Source: Chrysomallon squamiferum (lineage: Eukaryota; Mollusca; Gastropoda; Neomphalida; Peltospiridae). From it: a DNA stretch of 64,000 nucleotides. The stretch is taken from the NCBI GenBank assembly GCA_012295275.1, contig CM022671.1, positions 10,543,237 through 10,607,236 on the forward strand, written 5' to 3'. The position numbers and the translations under genes are program-made. Below, piece after piece: positions 1 through 12,011 of this stretch. Below the pieces are notes generated by a model, which saw only the letters and a list, made by a program, of their open reading frames with translations, was not told where the DNA came from and did not search any database. Within the stretch, counting starts at the first letter, position 1. Every line of letters begins with the position of its first letter.

Positions 1-229
1 TATTTATAGAAATTATCCATTATACAATTATAATTCATAACTCAATTTAAACGTAGGGGTCCTACATATGATACTATTTCTATTACTTCTTCACTGCTAT
101 CAAAATATTATAGTCTCCAAATATTCTGTGAATACGAAATGATCATTAAAATTTTGATTTAGAACCTTACATTCTATAAAACAAATTTAACAATTGATCA
201 AGATTAAAAAAACATTTGTATTTCAATAA
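1..229. other. AT-rich sequence, no gene seen
   Basis: I see no coding potential. It lies beyond the 3' end of the decayed hAT transposase and may still be element sequence. I could not find a second hAT terminal repeat here to close the element. Confidence 0.4.
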
Positions 230-2080
230 TAAAACAATTTTATTTAGATGTATACCGGTAATGAATGAAAACATCAGTGAGAAACTTGAAATTGTTTCGA
301 GTCATCAAGAAGCTTTTCAATGTCTGCCGGAATATTTGTTAAGGCCAGTCGGAGTTCATCTTCGAGGTGAGCATCACTCAAAGAATTTCATTTGTTCGAT
401 TTTACCAGTAGCATGCGACTGAAGAGGTATTCACATATCCATGTCGAACCGAACAAAGCAAGTAAGCGTTTTGAGTAGCAAGTAAGATTTGGATATTGAG
501 TGTGAGGCAGACCGAATTTGTAGAAGTCCATCAGATTCCTATTTAAAAACTGACTCTTGACAGTCACTTTGTAATTCATTCAGTTCCATTTGAAGCTCAA
601 CGGGGGCATCAGCAGGATCCACCTGATCTCGGTAAAGTAAGGAATGCCAGAAAATTCAGCATTTATCTCATCGAGAAAATTTCAAAACTGTCGATGATTT
701 AATGCACGACTCCGAATGAAGTTGACTGCTTTCATTATCCATGACGTGATCAAACTTAATGATTTTGGAGCAAAGTGATTCCTGAGGTATAATGCAATGA
801 TACCACAATATTTGGTCTTTACTCACATTCAGGGATTCCAGTTTTCTTTGGATGAAACCACGCAAGCCTTGTTCACAAAAATCGCCAGTTGTGGTGTATC
901 AGTCATGTCAGCAGATTCGTCGATGGTAATGCTGTAAGTTTCCAAGTTTTTACAAAGTTCGTTCAACTGCATTTTCGTATTTTCAGCCAGTTCTTCAGTC
1001 CTTTGGATTATTGTATTACGAGACAAGCTAACACATTTTACAGCTTTCTCTTTCTCTGGGCACAGAATTTCAATCACAGAGGTGATACATTCTTTGACAA
1101 AGTCTCATTCCGAAAAAGGTTTCATGTTGCGTGCAATCTTTTCAGCAATGACGAAACTTACTTTGGTGTATTTTTTCGATCCATCATCTATTTTCCAAAA
1201 AATATTCTGTTGCGAGACTAAATTCCTTTGAAGTAAAAGTACTTTCTCCTTGTGTTGATCTCCTTCATAATGATTTTGGGTCGAAGTGTGCTTTAATGTG
1301 TAATGCCGTTTCACATTTTCAACGTTTGGAACTGTGACTGTTTCACCACAGATTAGACAGAGACATTTGATTCCATGAAGAAATACAAATTTGTCCACGC
1401 CTCATTAAACCTGCAATTCTCGTTAAACCTGCGATTCTGCTCCTTAAACCTGCGATTCTGCTCGTTAAACCTGCGATTCTCCTCGTTAAACCTGCGATTC
1501 TTCTTGTTAAACCTGCGATTCTGCTGCTTAAACCTGCAATTCTCCTGGTTAAACCTGCGATTCTCCTTGTTAAACCTGCAATTCTGCTCCTTAAACCTGC
1601 AATTCTGCTCGTTAAACCTGCGATTCTGCCCTTAAACCTGCGATTCTCCTCGTTAAACCTGCGATTCTGCTTGTTAAACCTGCGATTCTCCTCATTAAAC
1701 CTGTGATTCTCCTTGTTAAACCTGCAATTCTGCTCCTTAAACCTGCAATTCTGCTCGTTAAACCTGTGATTCTGCTCCTTAAACCTGCGATTGTGCTCGT
1801 TAAACCTGCGATTGTGCTCGTTAAACCTGCGATTCTCCTCGTTAAACCTGCGATTCTCCTTGTTAAACCTGTGATTCTGCTCCTTAAACCTGCGATTCTG
1901 CTCCTTAAACCTGCAATTCTCGTTAAACCTGCGATTCTGCTCCTTAAACCTGTGATTCTGCTTGTTAAACCTGCAATTCTCCACGTTAAACCTGCGATTC
2001 TCCTTGTTAAACCTGTGATTCTCGTCGTTAAACCTGCGATTCTCCTCGTCTACTTTTCTCATTTTTCTAGCTGACACCAT
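230..2080 (-). pseudogene. Decayed hAT transposase, GTF2IRD2/ZBED-like
   Basis: Read on the minus strand this is a broken hAT-superfamily transposase of the type domesticated as GTF2IRD2/ZBED genes. The start at 2080 gives MVSARKMRKVDEENRRFN, the usual N-terminus of this group. It runs into a 21-bp minisatellite and resumes as FNEAWTNLYFFMESN. A frameshift near 1370 leads to a BED-type zinc finger (CLICGETV, then RHYTLKH). From 1077 to 829 the text ILCPEKEKAVKCVSLSRNTI and then ITIDESADMTDTPQLAIFV carries a hAT catalytic-Asp region. WYHCIIPQESL at about 800 follows. An internal deletion near 600-700 joins this to the C-terminal dimerisation region (LQMELNELQ, FPNL-like HTQYPNL, LLALFGSTWICEYLFSRM, HLEDELRLALTNI). 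Several frameshifts and stops make it non-functional. The superfamily call is from remembered family motifs and is firm; the subfamily is less so. Confidence 0.85.
1404..2052 (-). repeat. 21-bp minisatellite inside the hAT N-terminus
   Basis: There are about 31 head-to-tail copies of a 21-bp unit, ttaaacctgcgattctgctcg and variants on the plus strand. On the minus strand the unit encodes the heptad NRRFNEE with variants (H/C for R, K/D/V for E, KEQ). Because 21 is a multiple of three, all frames stay open. Most units are exact; a 20-bp unit near 1625 shifts the frame, and 18-bp units occur near 1420 and 1915. The flanking unique codons read DEENRRFN at one end and FNEAW at the other, which is the conserved hAT motif itself. 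Confidence 0.95.
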
Positions 2081-2617
2081 GGATGAACAAAATTTGAAAT
2101 TTATTGTGAAAAAGAAACTACTGTAATTTGCTCATTGGTATAAGAAGGCTTCCGTATCAAAAGTTGAGCCTGAGTAAATTTGAAATTAAATCACCTCAAA
2201 TGCCAGTTTTATTGATGCAGGAAATGTCACGTGATATTATTCCAAAATCACGATAGATTATTGTGGCATGCGCGCCCCAGTGGAAAATACTATAGACATT
2301 TCAATAAAAAACGTTCAGCTTTTTCTGTTGAAATATCTGTGGTAATTTGCCAGCAGTCCGTCTTCAACCAGCTGAGGTGAGTGCTCTGAGGCTTTTGAAT
2401 GGACGACTGAATCAATCAATCGTACACTCTGTGATTCTTCACTTTTTATCAATTTTTGATGTCAGCAATCACACTATTTTTAGACCTAACGCTACTCCAT
2501 TCTTCAAACTGAAAACTACTGATTAGTAGCCAATCATCATCGAAGAAAAATAACAGCATCTGTGTTAATGTTAAGGAATAAATTGAAGACCGACTAGCGG
2601 GCTGGATCCTAAGGCTT
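2081..2617. other. hAT 5' noncoding region
   Basis: This is the untranslated 5' part of the hAT element between its terminal repeat and its start codon. I see no open frame of note. It is richer in GC-containing words than the AT-rich flanks, consistent with inserted DNA. Confidence 0.5.
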
Positions 2618-2643
2618 CATGGGCTGGACATTGGGCAGCACTG
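2618..2643 (-). repeat. hAT terminal inverted repeat, 5' end
   Basis: On the minus strand the element begins CAGTGCTGCCCAATGTCCAG, a typical hAT terminal repeat starting with CAG. Immediately outside it, the coding text of the PHD-DDE transposon (ending DFDEYNFEQ) stops, so the repeat marks the insertion point of the hAT into that element. The matching 3' terminal repeat is not visible in the window. Confidence 0.65.
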
Positions 2644-5105
2644 CTCAAAATTATATTCATCAAAATCAGAAAATTCTTCTGAAAATGATGTTTCAAAAGA
2701 GTTGATTTTATGAATTAGTCTGTCTATAAAGTGTGCATTATAAAAATTTACACTTTATTCATGAAATGACTAGAGCATATGTGAACAGTAGTATTTTTGG
2801 CATTTGAAAAAACACTGCTGACTGATGATTTTCCATGTTTGATGTAAAAATTGATTCCATTATTAAAATGTAAAAGTGCTGCTAAGATAAAATCCATTGA
2901 TTCATCACTAATTATAAGTTTAGGGCAGGAAACATTGTTATATCCAAATAGTTTCTTTTCAGCATGTCTGAAATTACAAATCCAGTCTAACACTGTTGTT
3001 GGCAATGCTTGATTTTCACTAATCATAGCTGCAACAGGGATGCCCATCTTACCTTTTCTATGATTTTTTTACAGCAAGTTCATAGTACAAGAACTGCTTA
3101 CCATCTTCATTTTTACAAACAATGCTGCCTGTAGCATCCCAATACAAAGCAACTTTTTCTACTAAATTGTGTTACAATCTTAATCCCTCTTCTGACCAAT
3201 ACAGAACATAATTAGGCTTTAAACTAATTTGTTGAATGAAACCTATACCTGTATCAGATCTTTCCTTCATTTCTTTCATTAACAGCAAAAGACTTCTTAT
3301 ACAGTCATCTCTTCTTCCTAGATTCACAAGCAATTTGATGAAACACACTTGTGTCTTTTCCATAACCACTGACATTTCCAGCTACAAGTGTGTTTGATTT
3401 AGCATTCTTAACACATTCTAAATACTGCTGCAAGGGTTTCTTACCACTAGCAAATATGTTTTTCCAATCTTCTCTGAGTTTTTTCCTCTGATAGGCCTAT
3501 GATTCTCCTCTGTAATATCATGCTTAACATTACCTGAATAACTAACATGTACAATGTTCTGTTTATACATTTTCAATCTGACATGTACAGAACAGTCTGC
3601 AAAAGTACAGCAAACAATCTATTTTTTTTTTTTTTTTTGCTAGCAGAAGTTACATGATGATGTTTAGACATGAAAACACAGTACAGATTGCTTTCTTTTA
3701 ATCCTTCAACAAAAGCATCTTGCCATTTGCCATGCTCAAATTGTCTGCCTTTTCGTAATTTAAGTAAATTTTCCACTTTCCAGCTTCCAATTCAAATGTT
3801 GTCTGCATTGGAAGTTGGTATGTAAAATACTTCTCAGATATAGGGCAACCAAGTACTTCTTCCATGGTAAGCCTTATCTAAAGATGAGGTGGATATAATT
3901 TCATCAGTGACTTTATTCTTAACATTATCCTCTGAGCTAAATTTTTCTCTATTTTCTGATATACTATCTTCATCACCTTCTCCAGTGTTGCTATCACAAT
4001 TAAGCTCTACTGTTTTACTACAATATTTCTTACAATCTTTCTGTTTAACATCAGCATGTAAAAACTATCTCAGGTGCTACAATTACCCTTTTATCTTCAT
4101 CACAGCAAACATTTACCTTCTTTTCATTACCTGTATCTTGACAAAATACCTTTTCCACTGGTCTTCTCTCTTCACAATATTTCTCTTTACAGTATTTTCC
4201 TTAACTGAGAATACAATATCTGCCATATATTTATTTTTGCTAGTACAAGAAAATGGATTGGACAAAAGTGACTTACCTTTAATGTTATATATCATTTTAT
4301 CACACTCATTTATTCCACAAATGAATGTGATCTCCTCATCTCTTGTTCCTTTAGGGAAGCATGGAATTTTTAAACAACTGAAATGCTACCAAACTAAACA
4401 CTTTTCACACTGAATCATTTTATTTTTACTCATACCATGACTTCTTGCAGATGCAATGTTCTTCACTGCTTCTGTCCTTCATTTTGACATCAGATGTACA
4501 GGTATCTTTCAACATGTTCCTAAAAACAAACTGTTTGACATTTCCTCTATTACGTGACCATACAATATGTAACCTTTTTCTATTTTTTTGATTATTCTGC
4601 CAACCAAGATTTTCTGCAACCACACCATAAGGACCACTTGGTTGAAGATTCCTTTCATTTTCTGTTGTGCATTTACCTTTGAAATACTTACCTATAAGTT
4701 TGTAGTCATGACCAGAAATATTTTCATATTTACTTACTTCATGGTAGCTACAAATGCCACGAACATTACCCCAATTTTCCATCCACATTACATGCAGTTT
4801 CTTTCTATTCTTCAGATTATTTGCCATCTTCAATCTTTTTGTGGCTGTTCCTAGTGGACCATTGTCTTTGTACACGGACCGATTTTTTTTCTCCTGCACA
4901 AACTGACCTGTCTTTCTGTAGTCCAATTTATATCACGCTTTTTCTCATTTGAAATTTTCTTCCCTCCACGTTCATTAATGACATTCTGCAACACAACAGA
5001 AGTAGATTTGTATGGGGGAAAAAGAAAAGAAAAAGAAAGTGATATCCTTGACCATGATTTACATTTAATACAGTCAGTTTTAATAAAATTCAACCTTTTC
5101 CTTTC
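2644..5105 (-). pseudogene. PHD-finger DDE transposase of a large DNA transposon (left copy)
   Basis: This is a degenerate coding region with many frameshifts. From 5105 downward, in order: a basic segment (ERKRLNFIKTDC); two repeats about 90 residues apart of a GPxG...NNxKNRKxLHxxW motif (4860-4560); a PHD finger at 4458-4310 (CICKKSHGM, then MIQCEKCLVW, a stop, HFSCL and later FICG); an acidic linker; HRPIRGKKLRE near 3500 and NTLVAGNVSGYGKDTSVF near 3400; then the DDE core. The first catalytic Asp is in LYWDATGSI (3136-3138) and the second in LIISDES (2904-2906), followed by VHICSSHFMNKV and, after a small deletion, NAHFIDRLIHKINSFETSFS. The third acid is missing because a hAT cuts the gene at 2643. 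The signature matches a family of long, uncharacterised metazoan transposases I would place near MULE/FB-NOF or KDZ. DDE identity is confident, family is not. Confidence 0.75.
4310..4458 (-). other. PHD zinc finger within the transposon gene
   Basis: The ligand pattern C-x-C, then 13 residues, C-x2-C, x4, H-x2-C, with W two residues before the His, and a later C in FICG, fits the PHD Cys4-His-Cys3 arrangement. One in-frame stop (TAG) sits between the W and the H where an aromatic residue is usual, and a frame change follows. PHD fingers read histone tails; here it could guide target choice or binding, which is inference. Confidence 0.6.
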
Positions 5106-5248
5106 CTGCAATCAAAGCTGCTCAGAACATAACTAATGTTATAATGGATAACAAATTTTTGTTTCAGTATTTGTCATGTCCTATAATGGATAATTTGAAG
5201 AAAATATTTCATCTGTATTTATTATATGTGGATCAAAATAATACTTAC

Positions 5249-5314
5249 CTTACTTCCATAAAATATAATCTTAGCCTGTGAACTGTATTTACTCCCAGAT
5301 CAAGTTCCATCAGA
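5249..5314 (-). pseudogene. Exon 4 of the PHD-DDE transposon gene
   Basis: A 66-nt exon bounded by a tttttcag acceptor and a gtaagt donor, phase 0 on both sides, in frame with the neighbouring exons. It reads SDGT, a TGA stop, then SGSKYSSQAKIIFYGSK. Apart from the single stop it fits. It lies outside the inverted arm, so it has no counterpart in the right copy. Confidence 0.6.
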
Positions 5315-5608
5315 CTGAAAAACAAATTTATAATTTAACATGTTTGTTTCTAGGAAATGAGAAACTTTAAGAAAAACAGAAACAATTGTTATACTGCTAC
5401 ACCCAGTAAAATGCACTAAAAAAGATATAAATAAATGAATGGCACTGAAGAATGTAAATGTTTTTCATAATTTTCTGTGTCAGTCTAAACATATGTATAC
5501 AGTGATAGAATGAGAAATAAATGAATGGATGATAAAAGAATAAAATGAGATAGACAAATAGAAGCACACACACACACATACACAAAAGAACAAAAAAGCA
5601 TTTTCCAC

Positions 5609-5651
<43 letters not shown>

Positions 5652-5751
5652 TGTATATTGTGAGAATGAACTAGTAAAGTGTGATGCTATATTGATAAGA
5701 AGCATTTTCTTTTAAGATACTAGAAACATAATAGATCTTTTAACAATACTC
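5315..5751. repeat. Intron sequence with (TA)n and (CA)n microsatellites
   Basis: A short CA run (5566-5583) and a TA run (about 5613-5645) sit in AT-rich intron sequence. The tract ends where the inverted arm begins. I see no coding signal. Confidence 0.6.
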
Positions 5752-6742
5752 CATGGTATTAGTAAATCAAGTTTTGTTAATTGAAAAAAAAAATGATAGA
5801 ACTTGTAAATTTTGGTTAGATTGAACTAAAACAATGGTTAAATAAATAATCCTTTCAAGCATTAATTTGTAAATCACAAAACAACAACAACAACAATATA
5901 TATATAAAAAAACCACTACAGTTTAAACCTGTACTTATCATAAAGTGTACATGAAATTGAATCATATTTAATCAACATTAGAAAAAAACAATCATTAGAA
6001 TAATTAAAAAAAAAAAAAATTACACAGACGTATCAAGACTAATATATTTCTGAAGTATAAACTTTAATATATATACTTTATTATTAATTTTGATTTGCAG
6101 GGGAAAAAAAAAAAATAATAATGAAAACATAAAGAAAAAAATAAAGGAAAAATAAATAATTTAAAAAACAGAAAAAACATAACTTGTAAGAATGTAAAAT
6201 GTACATGATAGTTGTGTTCATATCAGCAAAGGACACTTTAACTATGAACGAATTCTTTAACTGAACATTATCAGTTTTGTCTTGTAACCATGAACTAAAT
6301 GATTTCGCATGATTTTGTAAATCACATGAAATTACTTATTTATTTCTGTGGTCATATTTATATAAAATGCTACACTATAGCAAAAGAACAGTCCCATCAT
6401 AATTCTGAAGTAACCGATATGTGAAACATTTATCACTATGTTTTGGTTATTATGGTTAATTATAAAAAAAACATTAGCAAACTGAAATGAAGGTAAACAG
6501 TTGAAATTTTATAACAGTAAATGATTCAGTGTAACAAGTCTTTTGTTAATGATTTTATTACCCATTTTGAACCATCACATCTTTCATTACTGGCTTCTGT
6601 CGATAGACTGTTTATCTGAGTAAAAGAACTGACTAAAGTATATACTGCTTACAAATGTAAAACAAAAGTTGTAAGTAGGTTTTAACTGAGTTTAATTGTG
6701 TATGGTGTGTGTGAATAGGAACAAGCATCAATATAATCTTAC

Positions 6743-6892
6743 CTGAGATTTTCTCTTCTTCACTTTTTCCCATAATGGGAAATCATTATCATAATCATCA
6801 GAGGTATCATCTTCTGGTGTAACTATCTCATAAACATTGTCATCAAAAACTTGCTCCTCTTCACAAGTCTGATCTTCATCTGACATATCAGT
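6743..6892 (-). CDS. Exon 3 (acidic domain) of the transposon gene, left copy
   Basis: A 150-nt, phase-0 exon of exactly 50 codons with a tttcag acceptor and gtaaga donor. It opens TDMSDEDQTCEEEQVFDD and ends FPLWEKVKKRKSQ: strongly acidic, then a basic nuclear-localisation-like tail. No stop. The same exon is intact in the right arm (59047-59196), which supports it being real coding sequence. I do not recognise a fold. Confidence 0.65.
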
Positions 6893-7375
6893 CTGAAATG
6901 TTATTAAAAATAAAACAAGATTGACAAAAAATATCCTTTATCACAGCAAAGTACATGAACACTGTTCTTCAATAAAAATCCATCTGTGGGTAAGGAATTT
7001 CAATAAATGACTGACATTTTCCACTTTTCATACACTGCAAAAATAAAGTGAAGAAATATCTGAATTGCTACAACTTATTATAATATTACGAAAAAACCTG
7101 AGAAGCAAATGTGAAAGTTAAGAATGTGCCTATGATCTGCTCATGAAAAAGATAACAAATAGTAAAAATAATAGTTTATTCTAAAGTGGCAGTTCTGATA
7201 TATCAGTTAGTGAGAACACATACACACCAATAAAGTTTATTAGAATTACTGATACATGTAAGAACATAAACAGAAAGAACATTACCTGCACAAAATAATG
7301 CATCAAAAATGTTCAAGACTCTAATCTAAATTAAATTAAAAAAGGAAATAAACAGCGACTCTTGTAAAAACTTGC

Positions 7376-7430
7376 CTTATCATCTACAACAGGTTCCATG
7401 TGCAGTTGAGGCCAATCACTTTCAACATAG
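7376..7430 (-). CDS. Exon 2 with probable start codon, left copy
   Basis: A 55-nt exon with a ttttcag acceptor, reading YVESDWPQLHMEPVVDDK and joining exon 3 in phase 0. The ATG at 7399 is the likely start, because the frame of the upstream 63-nt exon does not join this one, which would make that exon untranslated. The donor here is GC (gcaagt); the right copy has the usual gtaagt. Confidence 0.55.
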
Positions 7431-8055
7431 CTGAAAAGAGCATAGATTAAAATATTGCAAAAGTCTATGCAGTTCCCAATACTACATACTAATATGGTTT
7501 ATACCACATATAGAGATTTATGTCACAGCTTTTAGTTCTGTCTGCAAAAGGAAGATCAATGTTGCCAATGACGACTTACAGCAACACCCCAACTGAAACC
7601 CCTGTTGCTCTTAAACCAAATTTCATGGCACAAATGTCTGTGCAGTTCCTAATACTAGGTACTAATATGGTTTAAGCCACATGTAGAGATTTATGTTTAG
7701 TTTTGTCTGCAAAAAGAAGGTCAGTAATGCCAATGACAACTTACAGGTACACACTCTGGAAAACACCCCAATGCCCTTAAACCCAGTTTGTTGATGCACA
7801 TGTCCATTCATTTTCTAAATGTGCTCTTATTATGGATTAGACAATATATAGTTATTTATGTTATAGCATTTAATTATCTGTTGGCCACAATCGAAGTGGT
7901 TTATGCAGTCCATTTATAGAAGCATCCCTAATAGTTAAGACCTGTGTTGTTAAATATATTTTCAATAGCCAGACATAAGGTTATGATCCACTATTTGAAA
8001 TAGGATTAACTTTAAACTTACGTGAATAGCTTTGATTTTTTAAATAGATTCTTAC

Positions 8056-8118
8056 TGTTAACAGACTTCTGCTGCCATCTCTTTCTAACAACCAGTCTCG
8101 AAAAGGAACGACTGGAAT
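8056..8118 (-). other. Putative 5' exon (63 nt), left copy
   Basis: Bounded by attttcag and gtaaga splice sites in both arms and 63 nt long in each. Two frames are open (one reads VPFRDWLLERDGSRSLLT), but neither joins exon 2 in frame, so it may be 5' untranslated sequence or belong to another splice form. Confidence 0.45.
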
Positions 8119-9430
8119 CTGAAAATAAGACAAATTTGCTCATTAACAAAAATTATCACTGGATATAAAAAGATTAGAAATGGTGATTGAGCAAACAGAT
8201 ATTATAAATTTGATTTTCCTCAAACACAGCTACTGAGCTAGCAAACAATATGTCTGATGCAAAATGAATCATAACAAACACCATATTTCTAAAATAAATT
8301 GCATTACATACTTGAAATTTTAATTTTGCTACAGTTTTCAAACAGGTGTGCTTTTTTTTAAAGTATAAAAGTGAGCATGTTTTATACCTTAGAAATTTAA
8401 ACTTTTATTGAAACTGCGAACTATTTCTTTGAAAGAACTGACATGTGATAAATTATTCACTGGAGTTATCGTTCGTGGGTTTCACAGTGGCTGGAATTGT
8501 TTGCTGCCTTTATTTCAGTACATAACATAATTTAAGCTAGTACAAATTTGAAACCATTTTAACTGATAGTTGTCTTTAAACAGTTATTGCTTAAATTATT
8601 AATTTCATTGTTCAAATAAGATTAAATATTACTTCAAACTAATATAATGTTGGTATTAATCTATGCATCAAGGCATTTCTGGAAATATTTGATTAAGTGT
8701 GTATTATTATAATTAAAATTTATCAAATTGTTACTAACACATTGTATCATAATCTCAAAACAACACAACTACTTTTCACTCCCAGAAAGAAGCAATGAGA
8801 ACGAGGGATATTATAAAATAAAAAATATGAAGTAATAGTATCAATGATATTGCATTGCCTGTGATATTATTGATATAGTGGAGATCATCTAAAATTTGGC
8901 TGCTCAATCTCTAACAGACTTGTCCATTAACTAAATCTGTTATAAATTCATTGATTTCTTATAGTTAATTTCTTCTTTTTCCTGCTTTGTCAAATTTCCT
9001 TTTTCTTGGAGTGGATATGTATTTTAAAAAAGTAATCAGATAAAATAATAAATAAGAATGAAATGAAACTGCATTTGAAACAACTTCATTTTTGTGAATC
9101 ATTCACTGTTTCTGGCAATAACTATCATTGTTTTCAACAGTTCTTATCTTAAACATTTATTCAGATATTTCCATTTATATCATTTAGACATTTCTGAAAT
9201 ATGATAATGTGAACTAAATAAAGAAAAGAAAACTGTATCATTAATTTTAGTATAATAGCCTCATATTTAAGTTTATCTTTCAGGAATTTAGAGCTTTAGA
9301 TAATATATTAACCTGAATGAGCTGTAGCATATTATTGTATTTGTTGTAATAATTTTTATTTTTATTAAACAAAATGCGTGTATAGAAATAGAAAATTAAA
9401 AGTTATAAAAATATGTAATATATATATATA
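8119..9430. repeat. Satellite-related single-copy ancestor sequence
   Basis: This stretch holds no gene. From about 8520 to 9370 it matches, with divergence, blocks of the tandem satellite at 17000-27600; for example 8750-9150 corresponds to 18770-19140. The pogo element interrupts it at 9433, and 11977-12580 continues the same repeat on the other side. Confidence 0.7.
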
Positions 9431-9432
9431 TA

Positions 9433-11974
9433 CCGTATATACTTGTGTATAAGTCGAATTTTTCGGAGACTATATTAAGGTAATATTTTGGGGGTCGACT
9501 TATACATAGGTAATGCTTTTGTAGCTGTTGCTGAAGAGTTGCCATTTTGACTGTTTTTTGCTACAGGATGCATCTAAAATAATCGCGGTCTTTCAGCTTT
9601 TCAAAAATATAATTTTATCGTATAAAAAATTTTGAAAAATTATATAACAAAACCAAATATGAATGTAAAACATGATATTCTTCCGTTTAATGACATAAAA
9701 ATACATTTTAAAGCGAGAAAACCGTCAGTACGGCGTTATGCCTTACGGCGTCTTGCAATGATCTAGGAATGCAGACTTCTCTGCCAAATTGCACTAAATA
9801 TCGGTCCTAATTTCATAAACAAAACTCACTTGTGTAATTGTAAAGAATTTGGTGAAATAATATTGCAATCGTCATTAATATCCACTACCGACAAATCGAA
9901 AACAAACTAAATTTCTATAAACGTTCTGCAACAAAAATCAGTTCAACTTCTCGCCATATTTGTTATTCTAGTCAGTTGCCAAGTGCGCGAAGTCTCAGCC
10001 AATTAGAGCGCTAGGAATAGGATCGGGGGCGTGTCTTGTAGCAGAGTTTTGATAGAAAAAAATATTTCGGAGGTTCCGAAATTATCTTACTTTGAATTGC
10101 ACGTTCATGTAAAAACCGGTAATAAATAATAAAGCAACACATCTTTTGGAATTTATCTACAAAATTTAATTAAATACTGAATTACGTCTAATGCCTGGAA
10201 ATCCACACGTACCTTTAAATAGACCTTGATCTATATATCCCGGTAATTATGAAACATTGCAACAATACAAACATTTTAATTCCAAAACATCCAACATTTA
10301 CTGGGTAATACTATAATCTAGAGTAACAAAAAGTTTATTCAAAGCCTTCAAAGTCATTTTTCGCCATCACTATCGCTTGCCCCAAAAAGTTCATTCCACT
10401 CTTCAATACCACCAGTGTTAATTGCATCATCATAAAGATCATCGTCACTGTCAAGTGGGTCATCATTCCCAGAATCCTCTCCTGTGGGACTATTTTCTTG
10501 AACGGAATCAGCAAGGGCATTGGGTTCACGCCATAAATAGTCCTCCTCTGTCCCATCTAGTGCATTTGAAATTCCACACTTCAGAAAGGCCTTAACAATT
10601 ATAGCCGGGTCCAACTGCTGCCAGGCGTCACGTACCCACTCACACACTGTAACTAGTGATGGTGCTCTCATATTGCCCCCTTTTCTGAATGTCTTGTCCC
10701 CATTTAGCATCCACTGATTCCAAAAATGCCGAACAGTGTCTTTAAACGGCTTATTTATTGAGACATCCAAAGGTTGTAAAATGCTTGTCAGGCCCCCAGG
10801 GATGACTGCCAAATCTGTATTTTCTCGTCTTACAGCTTCTTTTACAGAATCTACCAGGTGTGCTTTGAACATGTCCCATACTAACAGAGACTTTTCTTTT
10901 CGTAATCCACCTGAACGATTGCTCCACACTTGGTTAACCCAGAGCTTGCATCCGGCCTCATCAAACCACCCTTTTGTATGTACGTGTATTAATACGCCCT
11001 ATGGAAATTTTTCTTTTGGCATAGTTTTGCGCTTGAAAACTACCATAGGTTTTAACTTTGTTCCGCCTAAAATAACGGTGAATTTTGACTTTTCATGGCC
11101 TGTCGTTTTCACTAGCACGGTTTTTTCTCCTATCTTGTTAACAGTTGTATTCGATGGCATGTCAAACGTCATTGGCATTTCATCCATGTTGCCAATACAT
11201 GCCAAAGCATACTTGTTTTTCTCTCTATGACGGATAACAAATCTGTGAAAACTTGTTATTTTATCATCAAGCTCTCTGGGTAAGCGCTGGGCGAATTTGG
11301 TTTTTTGTCTTAAGACTAAATGATGCCTTTTCATGAACAGCATGCACCAACCAGGACTGGCTTTAAAATCCATAATTCCTGCCTTCTTAGCTAACTTCAG
11401 TGCTTGTAAACGGATAGGATACCTTGTAACTATAGAGCCGTCTTGTCTACTTGCTTGAACCGACTCAAAAATTGTCTTTTCTATTTCCGGATGTTTTGAC
11501 TTTTTGCCTCTGTCAGCACACTTCACTTTTGGCATTTCAAGTAATTTAGTACTCATTTTTCTCCAGTCCCTAACAAGTTTTTCACTGACTCCATACTCCT
11601 GTCCAGCAGCAGAATTGTTAGAATTTTCAGCAAATCTAATTACTGCAAGCTTAAATATAATGGTAGGTTAGGTCTCCATGTTAGACCTATTACGTTAAAG
11701 AGATACTATTTATGATACATTTAGGCTATAGCTCGTGTAATACATGCATTTACGTTATTATGGTATGTTCGTGCAAGTTACAGCTCGTGCAAGTTAAGTT
11801 ACAGTAGGTGTACAATGTAGGCCTTCATGGCATTGTCACACTGGTCTAAAAACAGTGACGGTGCCTGGAATCTACAGTCGACTTATACACAAGGAATACC
11901 TAAAATGACGCAATTTTTGGTCTTAAAATACACATCGACTTATACATAAGGTCGCCTCGTACACAAGTATATAC

Positions 11975-11976
<2 letters not shown>
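9433..11976 (-). mobile_element. Pogo/Tigger-like DNA transposon, left copy
   Basis: It is flanked by TA and bounded by terminal inverted repeats beginning CCGTATATACTTGTGTA at 9433 and ending with its complement at 11976, with repeated gtcgacttatac motifs inside both ends. TA target duplication, the terminal repeats and the encoded CENPB/DDE transposase define the superfamily. It is about 2.54 kb, roughly 100 bp shorter than the right copy because the transposase N-terminus is deleted. Confidence 0.9.
10354..11655 (-). pseudogene. Pogo transposase, left copy (one stop, N-terminus lost)
   Basis: A DDE_1-type transposase of the pogo/Tigger group, related to POGK/jerky-like proteins. The frame begins at KLAVIRFAENSNNSAAG within the first helix-turn-helix; the initiator codons present in the right copy are missing. 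The CENPB-type domain follows (KASPGWCMLFMKRHHLVLRQ). The catalytic Asp residues lie in GNMDEMPMTFDMPSN, LVWDMFKAHLVD and QPLDVSINKPFK, giving a DDD triad. One TAG at about 11000 splits the frame after KTMPKEKFP, where the right copy has a Lys codon. The C-terminal tail is acidic (DDPLDSDDDLYDD). The gene is otherwise open. Confidence 0.9.

Positions 11977-12011
<35 letters not shown>

Noticed and set aside
1343-2080. A 245-codon open frame of heptad repeats as a novel coiled-coil protein
   Set aside because: It is the minisatellite read through; a 20-bp unit switches it into a second frame (RIAGLTR), and the flanks belong to a hAT pseudogene.
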